Below, piece by piece: positions 9,928 through 18,718 of a stretch of 64,000 nt of DNA (position 1 is the stretch's first letter; every line of letters begins with the position of its first letter). The DNA is from a virus, in IMG/VR virus record IMGVR_UViG_3300029319_000006, positions 82,763 through 146,762 of that record, one strand, 5' to 3'. A program made the translations under genes and the position numbers. The notes below the pieces were generated by a model. That model saw only the letters and a list, made by a program, of their open reading frames with translations, was not told the origin of the DNA and did not search any database.

Positions 9928-11933
9928 TAATTTGCAGCATCAGTTGTTACAGGAGTTGTTACAGACAAAGTTGGATCAAATACAAATCTATCATTTCTTA
10001 CAGGAGCTAGCACACTTTGGTTAGCTGGAACTACAGACAATTTCAATTGAGTTTCACCACCTGATAATGCAGTTGGATTAAAAAATTGTATTGTAACAGT
10101 TCCATCATTAGCATTGTAACTTCCAATGTTATCTGTTATTACAACACCTCCTGCAGCTGTAACTATTTGTAAAGTATTAGAATTTAATAAATTTTTGATT
10201 AAACATAGTTGACTATTAAAAGTAAATTCTGTAGATGTTACTATAAATGTATCATTATCTGGAACAGCAATAGAAGCAGGAAATTGTAAAGTTTGACTTA
10301 TCCTGTTGACAGCTAAAGATAATTTGTTTATATTAAATGTTGTGCTGTTACTAGACAAATTATTATTTTGCATGTAAGTAGCTGCATCATTATATGCTTT
10401 ATTTGTAACAAAAGAAACTATTTTATCCAATTGAGTTGTTGTAACAGTTCCTGGACTAGTTAATAAGGATTTAATTGTTGCAATTAAGTTTGGAACTGAT
10501 GGTGCAAATCTTTGTTGCATTCTAACATTAGCTCTTGATGATAAAATAGCTGTAGAAGATTCATCAATTAAAGATAACATATTTGATCTTCTAAATGATT
10601 GATCAAATTTACCTGTATTATTTGAAAAATAATTTGCTACAGTAGTATCCACATTTGCTTGTACAGCATTCACTGTAAGATCAGTTAACTTAGGATTAAA
10701 TTGAAAAAATGTATCTACTTCAACAAATGTTGTTACTGGATCTACAAATCTTAGATTAAATGATACTACAGCTAATTGTGCAGCTAAATCTAAAATTCCT
10801 AATTTAGTTGCTGATATAGTATCATCAGATACTGAATCTTCAAATAATATAGAAACATATACAGCTCCAAATTCTTGTAATGCATTATCTTGACCACCCC
10901 AAGATGTTATATCACTTATCAAACCTCCATAATTTTTAAGAATCATAGCTGAATAATCAGCTGCAGTCACCATTCTATTTTGAGTAGCATATTGAAATGG
11001 AGCATTTTGTCTCATAGATTCAATGCTTTCCTTATCTTTACCACCAGCAGAATTGATAAATGTTGTTACATTTAATGTAGCTGATATAGTACCAGAATTG
11101 AAAGTAGCTTGGGGAGTAAAAACACTAGCTCCATTTGCTGCAGCACCTTTAGTAGAAAGATACTGTAATTCAATTCTATTTCCTGCACTTGGAGCAATAC
11201 CAAAAGTAGAACCATCACCAAAAGATAGTTCAAAGAATCCATTTGGAGATTCTTTTAATATATAAACTGTTGAATTAGCACTTAGACTTGTTGCCTTAGT
11301 TATATTTTGAAAGGTTGTAGATTGTGTTGATGTAGTACTATCAAATACTTTTACTGTTACAGATTCAGAATTCAAAGTTGTATCTGGAATAATATAAACA
11401 GGATTATCTTCATATTCTCCAACTAAAAATGTTTTAGTTTTTAAAGTACCTTCAGATATTGGAATTCTATTCAAACCATCAGAAGTTTTGAATTCATAAA
11501 AACCACTACCATTATCTGTAGCTTCAAATGGTTCAATAGTTTGGAATACATAACTTATATCATCTACTGTCGTATTAAATTTAGTATATGCTGGTAAACT
11601 TACTTTAGATGCTCTTCCTGCAGCAGTTGAATTGAATGTAAGTCTTACCGTTCCTATAGAAGATGCATCTGTATCAGGAATATAACCTATACCCTCAGCT
11701 AAAGAAACCATAGAAGATCTTAATTGAGCTGTTGGTAAATAAGATTCATTCAATGCAAAGTTTGCTATAAGACCATTTATGTGAGTATTATATGCCAGAA
11801 CATCTAAAATATTATTTAATCCTGAAGCCTCAAAATTATAATCTTTAAACTCTTCTTTATTTTCAAAGAAAGTTTTTAAATTACTTTTTATATTATTAAA
11901 GTCTAACGCTGTTGATCTTATTGTTGTCGCCAT
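9927..11933 (-). CDS. 6: Baseplate wedge subunit gp6
   Basis: 668 residues, close to T4 gp6 (660). The N-terminal signature, about residues 3-75 (TIRSTALDFNNIKSNLKTFF, DYNFEASGLNNILDVLAYNT, HINGLIANFALNESYLPTAQ), is diagnostic of gp6/baseplate J-type wedge proteins. The central AAANGASVFTPQATF and a RNRMVTAADYSAMILKNYGG motif (about 315-335) are the conserved J-like core. gp6 dimers form the continuous ring of the baseplate inner wedge together with gp25 and gp53. It lies 4 bases after gp25 and overlaps the next wedge gene, so the three are probably one translational unit. Confidence 0.93.
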   Translation of the reverse strand: MATTIRSTALDFNNIKSNLKTFFENKEEFKDYNFEASGLNNILDVLAYNTHINGLIANFALNESYLPTAQLRSSMVSLAEGIGYIPDTDASSIGTVRLTFNSTAAGRASKVSLPAYTKFNTTVDDISYVFQTIEPFEATDNGSGFYEFKTSDGLNRIPISEGTLKTKTFLVGEYEDNPVYIIPDTTLNSESVTVKVFDSTTSTQSTTFQNITKATSLSANSTVYILKESPNGFFELSFGDGSTFGIAPSAGNRIELQYLSTKGAAANGASVFTPQATFNSGTISATLNVTTFINSAGGKDKESIESMRQNAPFQYATQNRMVTAADYSAMILKNYGGLISDITSWGGQDNALQEFGAVYVSILFEDSVSDDTISATKLGILDLAAQLAVVSFNLRFVDPVTTFVEVDTFFQFNPKLTDLTVNAVQANVDTTVANYFSNNTGKFDQSFRRSNMLSLIDESSTAILSSRANVRMQQRFAPSVPNLIATIKSLLTSPGTVTTTQLDKIVSFVTNKAYNDAATYMQNNNLSSNSTTFNINKLSLAVNRISQTLQFPASIAVPDNDTFIVTSTEFTFNSQLCLIKNLLNSNTLQIVTAAGGVVITDNIGSYNANDGTVTIQFFNPTALSGGETQLKLSVVPANQSVLAPVRNDRFVFDPTLSVTTPVTTDAAN

Positions 11934-11937
11934 TTTT

Positions 11938-12384
11938 CTATCTCAACCTTGTAACTGTAGTAGTAAATGTGATAAATTCGGAAGTATTCACAACTTGATA
12001 TTCTATAGTCACACTTAGATCATTTCTTTCCGCATTTATATTTGTTTCTAATCTCAGCAATTTAGCTCTTGGCTCGTATGTATTACATGCTGATATTATT
12101 TGTTCTTTTAATTCTTCTTCTGAATCATCATCCGCTAATTCAAATAACATTGCTCTAATATTAGCACCAAAAAAAGGTTGGAATGGTTTTTCAAAAAAAT
12201 TAGTTTGTATCAAATTTTTTAATGCTTGCGTAACAGCTGCAGCATCATTTTTTTTAAAAAGTTCACCATTAGGTTTGGCAGTAAAAGATAAATCTACATC
12301 TCTGTATTGACGAGTTCTACTAGTAACAATAGTACTAGTATTTTGCTTACCATCCTGGGTAGAAAAAACTCTAGTTGTTGCCAT
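11938..12384 (-). CDS. 25: Baseplate wedge subunit gp25 (GPW/gp25 family)
   Basis: 148 residues; T4 gp25 has 132. The GPW_gp25 domain spans about 35-140: FKKNDAAAVTQALKNLIQTN, then NFFEKPFQPFFGANIRAMLF (the conserved F-x-P-x-x-G-x-x-I-R element), a central acidic ELADDDSEEE and the closing strand LSVTIEYQV. gp25 binds gp6 and gp53 in the wedge core and contacts the sheath initiation site. The name lysozyme-like in old annotations is misleading; no catalytic role is expected. It is first in the gp25-gp6 unit and is preceded by a CATAAATA late-promoter-like octamer and AGAGG ribosome-binding site. Confidence 0.9.
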   Translation of the reverse strand: MATTRVFSTQDGKQNTSTIVTSRTRQYRDVDLSFTAKPNGELFKKNDAAAVTQALKNLIQTNFFEKPFQPFFGANIRAMLFELADDDSEEELKEQIISACNTYEPRAKLLRLETNINAERNDLSVTIEYQVVNTSEFITFTTTVTRLR

Positions 12385-12403
12385 GTTTAACCTCTTTAAC
12401 CAT

Positions 12404-12411
12404 TATTTATG
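12404..12411 (-). promoter_or_regulatory. Late-promoter-like octamer CATAAATA before gp25
   Basis: Minus-strand CATAAATA, one mismatch from TATAAATA, lies 20 bases upstream of the gp25 start and overlaps the last codons of the spike gene. Position and spacing match the exact late promoters in this window (for example 8843-8850). The variant first base makes this a probable rather than certain promoter. Confidence 0.5.
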
Positions 12412-14902
12412 GCTCTTTGTCCCCAACATTAAATCCTTTTTCTTTAAGAACAAAATATGCCCAAGGATAATAATATAAACTACTTCTTGACAGATTATCT
12501 CCCCAACAAGCCTTGCCTGTTGTTCTTATATCAAAATGAATTAACTCTCCACCTTTACTTCTACCAAAAAATGCAGCTCCTTTATTTGTGTATATTCCTA
12601 TACCAGTCAATCCTTCATCACAAGCAATTCTCAATAGTTGTGCTCTTTGTTGATTATTTAAACCATATACAGAAATATCAACAGCATTTCCAAGTGTATG
12701 TTGACTTGTTAATCCTGCACCTTTACTTTTTGTTTTAGGATTCTTTGGATTTCTAAATCCACTTACAACAGTTAGTTTTTTTCCAAATTTTATAGAAACT
12801 CTTTCCAATTTTTGAATCAAAATAGGATCTACTCTTCTAGCTGCTTCAGGTATACTCCAAATTAAATTATTTGAAGTTCCTGCAACAGGATATGTTATAT
12901 TAGGAATAGGAGATAATGGTTCTCTTAACATACATTCTACTAATTCACCCTGTGATAGTTTATGACCATTATATTCTGTTGATACTTCTCTGTTAAAAGT
13001 TCCTGTATAATCAGATCCTAATTTAGGCATTGTAATTATTAATCTAGCAGTTATTACAGGCCTTCTTGCAAGATCACAATCTAAACTATCATAAGATAAA
13101 ATTAACTGTTCAAAATAAGCATTATCTTTTAAGTAAGCAGCTATGTCAAATAATCTTTCACTTGATTCAAAACCATTTGCATCTATTGCTCTATAAACTA
13201 CAGCTCTACCTTGTGATTTCAAATCATTTATACTATTTTTCTCAATTGTTTCTGTAGGACCAGGTTTATATAATCCTTCAGTGGCTTCTAATGACACACC
13301 AGCAAACTCTTTTTGATTTCTTTTAATTTTATCAAATATAATAGTTTGTAAATATAATGCAGCAGCTATTTCTTTTCTTTTTTGCAAATCTTTTATATGC
13401 AACATATTAGTAGGATCTTCTGTACCTAAAAATTTAGATATAGACATTCCATTAGCTATTTTTGTTGCAATAGTAATATCTGCTTTTGTAAATGGATTAA
13501 ATTTAGGATCTGGAGGAAAAGAAGATAAAACATATCTAGGTATATGAACAGCTGCATGATCAGGATGAATTGGATCAGTAGCAGATCCTGATAAAAGAGT
13601 AGATGATTCTCCATCTAAAACTCTTCCTACTGCAGGAGGTACAGCATCATTATATGTTCTACAAATAGTATCTTCTTCTAATAAACTTTGAATAAATTGT
13701 CTATTGTTTCTATTACTTGAAGCTCTTAACTTGGATCTAGCTGCTTCTACTGTAAGATCAATATTAGATATTCCATTATATCTAACAGTTTTATCCAAAT
13801 TATCTTTTATAAAGTTACCATCATCAATAGCTACATTTCTTATTCCACCTTGAGATTTACTAACAAAATTTGCAACTGTATTAGATGCATTATCTGGATT
13901 TACAAAGGTATCCATTGCAGTATTAGTAGCTGTATATCCAGCAGCAGAACCCTGAGTATTTTCAGCATAGCCTTGGGAATTAGTTTCATCAGCAGTAATT
14001 GCTTGTAAAGCTGTTCCTTGTAAATCACCATGAAATGTTGGAGCAGTAACTGCTGTTTTAACATCTATATTGTTACCTGAGAAGTTTACTCCTTCTCCAC
14101 CTATTATACTTCCACTTCCTCCTTGTATTGTCATATTGTTTGCTGATAAACTTATATTATCTGAAGTAGTATTAATATGTGTTTTTGCAGTAACATTCAT
14201 TTTACCACCAGAAAACATTGATAAGTTTTGTCCTATATTATTTTCTAAGTCTCCTTTTACATTATGTTGATGATTTCCTAATATAACATCAGTTTGTTTT
14301 TCTGTAACATAATTAGTTAGATTACCAATAACTCTATTAATTGATCCTTTAGAAACTGTTTTAAATTCAGAACCAAAAATGTTTTCTGTTTTATTACCTC
14401 TAGTAGTTATATTGAAATCAAGACAATCAATATTAAACTCACCTTTAACTTTCATTGTCACATTACCGTTGTAAACTACGTTAGCATCTCCTTCTACAAC
14501 TAATACTTGATCACCACCAGTAATATCAACTTTATTACCAATTGAGTTTATACTAACTCCTCCATCTGGTCTAAGTTCTACTCCTGCTCCTGAATTGTGA
14601 TAAATTAAAATTCTTTCATTACCTGGTGTATCATCAATTTCAAAACTATGGCCAGTAATTGATTTTTGAATTCTATTTAATCCATATGTTGAGTTTATAA
14701 ACTCATCTGCAAGTGCTTCTTTAGCTTGTGTAGATCCAGAAGCTAATTTTAAATCATTTCTATCTTCACCTCTTGCTTCTTTGTTAGCATTACTAGTGTA
14801 CATGTATTCTGGAACAGGATGTTGACCAGTAACATCTTCTGGTAAATTATTAGTTGTTGTTCTGCCTAAATTTTCAAGCTCTTTATCATTAAAATCAGAC
14901 AT
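12407..14902 (-). CDS. Baseplate spike/needle beta-helix protein with C-terminal M15 peptidase domain
   Basis: 831 residues. Residues about 60-290 form a repetitive beta-helix of the gp5-C/spike type (IEDDTPGNER-like opening, then short repeats such as VTMKVKGEFNIDCLDF, GNLTNYVTEKQTDVIL, NHQHNVKGDLENNIG). The C-terminal ~150 residues are a D,D/L,D-peptidase-like M15 domain with the zinc pattern S-Q-H-x4-A-V-D (H735, D742) and IHFD (H789). It would act in the periplasm on peptidoglycan peptides while the tail tip penetrates. Start and end abut hub genes (one base before the PGRP-like gene). T4 puts only a lysozyme in gp5; here the spike carries a peptidase instead. Domain calls are by motif. 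Confidence 0.75.
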   Translation of the reverse strand: MSDFNDKELENLGRTTTNNLPEDVTGQHPVPEYMYTSNANKEARGEDRNDLKLASGSTQAKEALADEFINSTYGLNRIQKSITGHSFEIDDTPGNERILIYHNSGAGVELRPDGGVSINSIGNKVDITGGDQVLVVEGDANVVYNGNVTMKVKGEFNIDCLDFNITTRGNKTENIFGSEFKTVSKGSINRVIGNLTNYVTEKQTDVILGNHQHNVKGDLENNIGQNLSMFSGGKMNVTAKTHINTTSDNISLSANNMTIQGGSGSIIGGEGVNFSGNNIDVKTAVTAPTFHGDLQGTALQAITADETNSQGYAENTQGSAAGYTATNTAMDTFVNPDNASNTVANFVSKSQGGIRNVAIDDGNFIKDNLDKTVRYNGISNIDLTVEAARSKLRASSNRNNRQFIQSLLEEDTICRTYNDAVPPAVGRVLDGESSTLLSGSATDPIHPDHAAVHIPRYVLSSFPPDPKFNPFTKADITIATKIANGMSISKFLGTEDPTNMLHIKDLQKRKEIAAALYLQTIIFDKIKRNQKEFAGVSLEATEGLYKPGPTETIEKNSINDLKSQGRAVVYRAIDANGFESSERLFDIAAYLKDNAYFEQLILSYDSLDCDLARRPVITARLIITMPKLGSDYTGTFNREVSTEYNGHKLSQGELVECMLREPLSPIPNITYPVAGTSNNLIWSIPEAARRVDPILIQKLERVSIKFGKKLTVVSGFRNPKNPKTKSKGAGLTSQHTLGNAVDISVYGLNNQQRAQLLRIACDEGLTGIGIYTNKGAAFFGRSKGGELIHFDIRTTGKACWGDNLSRSSLYYYPWAYFVLKEKGFNVGDKEP

Positions 14903-16396
14903 TTATTTCTCCAACGTTGCTAATGTTTCTTGATCTAATGGATCAGAAGTTTTAGGATCATAGTCTTCTGAATTAGGCCTCTTCAAACGACTTTTTAGTA
15001 ATACTTGAATATCTAATGCTTCAGTATTTACATCATAAACCCATCCAACATCTTTTGCACTAAAAATTTGTATTCCAGGTTTTGCTGTAATTATTTGTTC
15101 TAACAATTCTACTAAGTTATCAACTTGTCCAGGTTTTATTTTATTATCTTGAGATGTTTCATCTACATTGATTCCAATAATTATTGATTTCTCAAAATGA
15201 TTATTTGTAATACATCTAGTGTTTTTTGATTCAATTTCTAATGGTCTTCCTCTATAAGTTATAGAATCATACCCAATATAAAAATGTTGATTGATACCAT
15301 GATTATAAGCATCAACATACAATTGATGATATTCTTCAACAGTTGTATCTTTTTTAGGAAGAAACATTACAATTACTTCTTTTATATCTCTTTCTAAATT
15401 TAACACTTCAGGAGTTATTTCATTTCCTATAATAGGTTTTAACACTTTACCATCTAATAAAGTATTTTCTTCTCTCCATAAATTTTTAAATATATCTGTT
15501 CTTTGTATTTCTAAATCTAATGGTGAAATATCAGGATTAAGTAAATTATTACTGGCTTTGTTGTTTATTTGTTTTACTAAATCAGATAATTCAAGCAATG
15601 TTTTATCAGAATATTCTGTTAATATAAGAGCAGCTTTATCATATCTTTCATTATTAGCAAACTGAACTACTTTTTGTAAATCTTCTTCAGTGATATTTTT
15701 TGCAATACCATCCTTGTATAAAGCAGGAGATAAAATACTTTCTGCAGATCTAAATGTTTTTTCTACTAAGTTTTCAATTGTAGATCCAAATCCACTTTGT
15801 GATTTTTTTAGTAGTTGAGATGAAGAGTTTAAAATGTTGGCAACAGCTTTATTAGCTACCTTACTTTGAGATGATATAGTTTTATATGCATTATCAATAA
15901 CACTTTGAATATTTGGATCATCATGTTCATCTAAATCAATTAATCTTCTAACAGCAGTTTCAATTTCAACCTTTTCAATATTTTCAACATTATTCTTTAG
16001 AGCAGTTGATAGAGCTTCAGGATAAGGAGCAGATATTACTACATCTAAAAAACCATTTTGGGAATTTTCTGATACTCCTGTTATAGCTGTATAATTAGTT
16101 ATTTCATCACTAGTGAGAGTTTTTATTGTTTTATTACTAGCTGATTTATCTAATTGCATTATACTCAAATCTTCAACTTGAGAAGGTTTAGATTCTTTAA
16201 CTCCATCTACAACATTTTGAGAAGCATTTACTACAGTCTTGAATCCTCCTTTTATCTCACCATCTTCTGTAAATAAATGAGACTTTGCAACATCAAAGTT
16301 TTTTACAACAGTATCAACTTCAACAGCTCTTGTTTCATCATTTAGAGAAGAATTAAGTTCATTTACTTTATCTTGGAATTTTTCTCTGTTACTCAT
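14903..16396 (-). CDS. Hub-region structural protein with a degenerate PGRP/amidase-like domain
   Basis: 497 residues. The first 335 are mostly helical and not recognised. Residues about 338-452 follow the amidase_2/PGRP pattern: beta strand VIVMFLPK, helix, FYIGYDSITYRGRPLEI (family YHYxIxxDGxIxxGR), SIIIGIN (family SIGIxxxN), then GQVDNLVELLEQI and IFSAKDVGW (family xxGHxDV). The residues normally binding zinc are replaced (HH by MF, the GH of GHxD by SA), so it should be catalytically inactive and may only bind glycan or serve structurally. It sits between the spike and the gp5-like lysozyme, so it is probably part of the hub. Domain identification is by eye and needs profile confirmation. 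Confidence 0.55.
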   Translation of the reverse strand: MSNREKFQDKVNELNSSLNDETRAVEVDTVVKNFDVAKSHLFTEDGEIKGGFKTVVNASQNVVDGVKESKPSQVEDLSIMQLDKSASNKTIKTLTSDEITNYTAITGVSENSQNGFLDVVISAPYPEALSTALKNNVENIEKVEIETAVRRLIDLDEHDDPNIQSVIDNAYKTISSQSKVANKAVANILNSSSQLLKKSQSGFGSTIENLVEKTFRSAESILSPALYKDGIAKNITEEDLQKVVQFANNERYDKAALILTEYSDKTLLELSDLVKQINNKASNNLLNPDISPLDLEIQRTDIFKNLWREENTLLDGKVLKPIIGNEITPEVLNLERDIKEVIVMFLPKKDTTVEEYHQLYVDAYNHGINQHFYIGYDSITYRGRPLEIESKNTRCITNNHFEKSIIIGINVDETSQDNKIKPGQVDNLVELLEQIITAKPGIQIFSAKDVGWVYDVNTEALDIQVLLKSRLKRPNSEDYDPKTSDPLDQETLATLEK

Positions 16397-16397
16397 A

Positions 16398-17342
16398 TTA
16401 TCCTACTACAAATTGTTGTGAAGATTTGTAATTTGCTGTTACCTTCAATGATTCATAATATCCATCAAAGGCTTGTTTAGCATTTTGTTGTCTCTCATTC
16501 AATTCATTATCTGAATAAGCAGCTACTTCATATTTTCTTAAAAAATACCATGTAGCATTAGATTCTCCTGGACCTTGATCAAAGTTAGTAGTTTTAAATG
16601 GATCAGATAAATGATTCCAAACTTTATGAGCTGGATTTGTTTTCATATCTATTATTAAAAATTCTAACTGAGTAAAGAAGTCTTCCCAAGGCTTGTTTCT
16701 AGTTTCAGCAAACGACACTAATTGCTGATATCTTCCAACATTAGCATTCCATTGTGCTAATCCAAAAGAGTTTTCTATTGAACTTCTATTTTCTGCAGTT
16801 GGATCCAGAAGTGATTCTTTCATAAGGTTGCCTGTTATACCAGCTGCAGCTCTTGTAGATAATCCAGCTTTAACTAGATACTGCATTATAATAATCATTT
16901 TTGTATTAAAATCACTGTCACCATTATTATATAATGTTTCTAGTTTTTTGTCAAGTATTATACCTTGAGTAACATATTGAGAAGTTAATGGTTGCCCTGG
17001 ATTTGTTTTATCAATTCTATCTCTTTGTACACTAGAAGGAATTCCTTGATGTCCTAAACTTCCTAATATTAAAGGTTTTTGTGAAGCAGATCCATCTAAG
17101 AAAATTCCAAACACAAAAGCACCTTCTAACAATTGAGGAATAAGTCCAATACCAGATACTCCTCCTTCAGTAGTAGGAATCATACACTTTGCATAAGGTA
17201 AATCTTTATCAGGAACATCTGGAGAATGTAAACCGATTACTCTTATTTGTACTCTATCAAATAAACCATCTTTTGAAGAACCAGTAACACTTCTAACAAC
17301 TCTAGCAAGAAACCATCTATTATTATCACCATAATAATTCAT
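16398..17342 (-). CDS. 5: Baseplate hub gp5-like protein: OB-fold plus tail lysozyme
   Basis: 314 residues. Residues about 8-100 are the gp5/VgrG OB-fold (RWFLARVVRSVTGSSKDGLF, VQIRVIGLHSP, GAFVFGIFLDGSASQKPLIL). Residues about 147-285 match the phage tail lysozyme domain: ITGNLMKESLLDPTAEN with likely catalytic E176, then NSFGLAQWNANVGRYQQL. It cleaves peptidoglycan glycan strands in the periplasm during infection. Unlike T4 gp5 (575 residues), the beta-helix is on a separate gene (12407-14902). Its start overlaps the stop of the gp27-like hub gene by 4 bases, matching the physical gp5-gp27 hub contact. Confidence 0.82.
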   Translation of the reverse strand: MNYYGDNNRWFLARVVRSVTGSSKDGLFDRVQIRVIGLHSPDVPDKDLPYAKCMIPTTEGGVSGIGLIPQLLEGAFVFGIFLDGSASQKPLILGSLGHQGIPSSVQRDRIDKTNPGQPLTSQYVTQGIILDKKLETLYNNGDSDFNTKMIIIMQYLVKAGLSTRAAAGITGNLMKESLLDPTAENRSSIENSFGLAQWNANVGRYQQLVSFAETRNKPWEDFFTQLEFLIIDMKTNPAHKVWNHLSDPFKTTNFDQGPGESNATWYFLRKYEVAAYSDNELNERQQNAKQAFDGYYESLKVTANYKSSQQFVVG

Positions 17343-18715
17343 GTTGTTAATGGCCTTTCTGCTATTCTACCAATACTAGCTACCACATTATGTCTACTTC
17401 TTGGTATATCTATTATGTGACGTTTAGCTGTCATAATATAATTTCCTGACCTTTTCTCATCATCTAATTTAAAGTTTTCAGGATCAGAATTTAACATTTC
17501 TAATTCTATTTGATGTCCTACACTTACATTAATATTATTCAATGAAAATAATAAACCAGGAACAGTAATAGTATGTGGATTTCTAAACAGATATTTTATA
17601 AAATTATTTTTTATTATTGTTAATCTTTTTGATATTTCTCCTCCATAGTATCCTTCTAAACTAGATTCAGTAAAAGCATTCATGGAAAATGTAAAATATT
17701 TTCTACTAGTATATTCTTCTAATGGATCTGTCTTTAATCCATCTGGATCTGTTGATTCTCTAAATCTAGTATCAATTGGAATAACATTTTGATCTGCAGG
17801 AAGAATACCAATTGCTGCAAGTTTTTCATATTCTTCTTTCATGTTTATTTGAGCATTCATAAACTCACCAGTGTTAACATCAAGATGAGAATAATTAGAA
17901 CCTATGGCTCCAAGTTTTGCCATATCTAAAGTTCTTTCTAATCTACCAGAAGAATAATCACTTACTATTAATGCTTTTTCTTCTGGTGTTAAATCACCAG
18001 TTCCTCCGGCTAATGGTGTAGCTCCAACAGAATATATAAATGGTTTACCTTTATTAAATGGATCTCTTTCTAAAATACTTTCTAAATCAGTAAGTATTCT
18101 TTCTTTATATCCCAAACTACTAAATAAAAAATATGGAAGACCATTTTCAGTATGCATTTTGTTTACTATATTAGAAGCAGCTTCTAATGGTGTCATCCAA
18201 GGAACAATGTATCTTATTTCTGCTCCTTCTGGTTCTTTACAATAATCAGGAACAAGACTTAAATTTAAATTTTCTGCTAATATTTTGGATACAACTTCTT
18301 TAGATGTTCCAGTGTATGATTTACTGATAGGTCTAAGATAACTAAAGTAAGCACAATTTTCTAATATATCTAATTCTAACAGAGAAGTTGTATCATTAAC
18401 TTTTACAGTTCTTCTTATACTTGTAATCATAAATGTTTTTTCAATTAATCCTTCTTGACTTGCAGGATTTTTCAATACAATTTTTACTCTTTCTGTACCA
18501 GACATTTGAGTAATTCTATACAAATCATTATCATCAGCTATAACTAATTTACCAGTTAGGTAAGGTATCATTATATTTTCAAATATATTAAGTTCTACAG
18601 CAGTAGGAGCAGCTGTTTCTTGACCAGCTATATGTAATTTAAGATTGTCTCTAAATCTTTCTGATGAAATTGATATTTCTACAATTTCAATTTGTTCAGC
18701 TGATAATAGTTGCAT
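17339..18715 (-). CDS. Baseplate central hub protein, gp27-like
   Basis: 458 residues; T4 gp27 has 391. Tandem beta-barrel-like sequence with an N-terminal VELNIFENIMIPYLTGKLVI block and MSGTERVKIVLKNP, then a YTGTSKEVVSKILAENLNL helix, the pattern found in gp27/gpD-type tail hub proteins. It is immediately upstream of, and overlaps by 4 bases, the gp5-like lysozyme, the partner of gp27 in T4 hubs. I infer a trimeric hub torus connecting the tube to the spike. The identification rests on synteny and general pattern rather than a unique motif. Confidence 0.65.
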   Translation of the reverse strand: MQLLSAEQIEIVEISISSERFRDNLKLHIAGQETAAPTAVELNIFENIMIPYLTGKLVIADDNDLYRITQMSGTERVKIVLKNPASQEGLIEKTFMITSIRRTVKVNDTTSLLELDILENCAYFSYLRPISKSYTGTSKEVVSKILAENLNLSLVPDYCKEPEGAEIRYIVPWMTPLEAASNIVNKMHTENGLPYFLFSSLGYKERILTDLESILERDPFNKGKPFIYSVGATPLAGGTGDLTPEEKALIVSDYSSGRLERTLDMAKLGAIGSNYSHLDVNTGEFMNAQINMKEEYEKLAAIGILPADQNVIPIDTRFRESTDPDGLKTDPLEEYTSRKYFTFSMNAFTESSLEGYYGGEISKRLTIIKNNFIKYLFRNPHTITVPGLLFSLNNINVSVGHQIELEMLNSDPENFKLDDEKRSGNYIMTAKRHIIDIPRSRHNVVASIGRIAERPLTT

Positions 18716-18718
18716 ATT

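Noticed and set aside
12457-13257. Rightward ORFs opposite the spike gene
   Set aside because: Leu/Tyr/His-rich antisense products with no recognisable features; the minus strand has the M15-domain gene.
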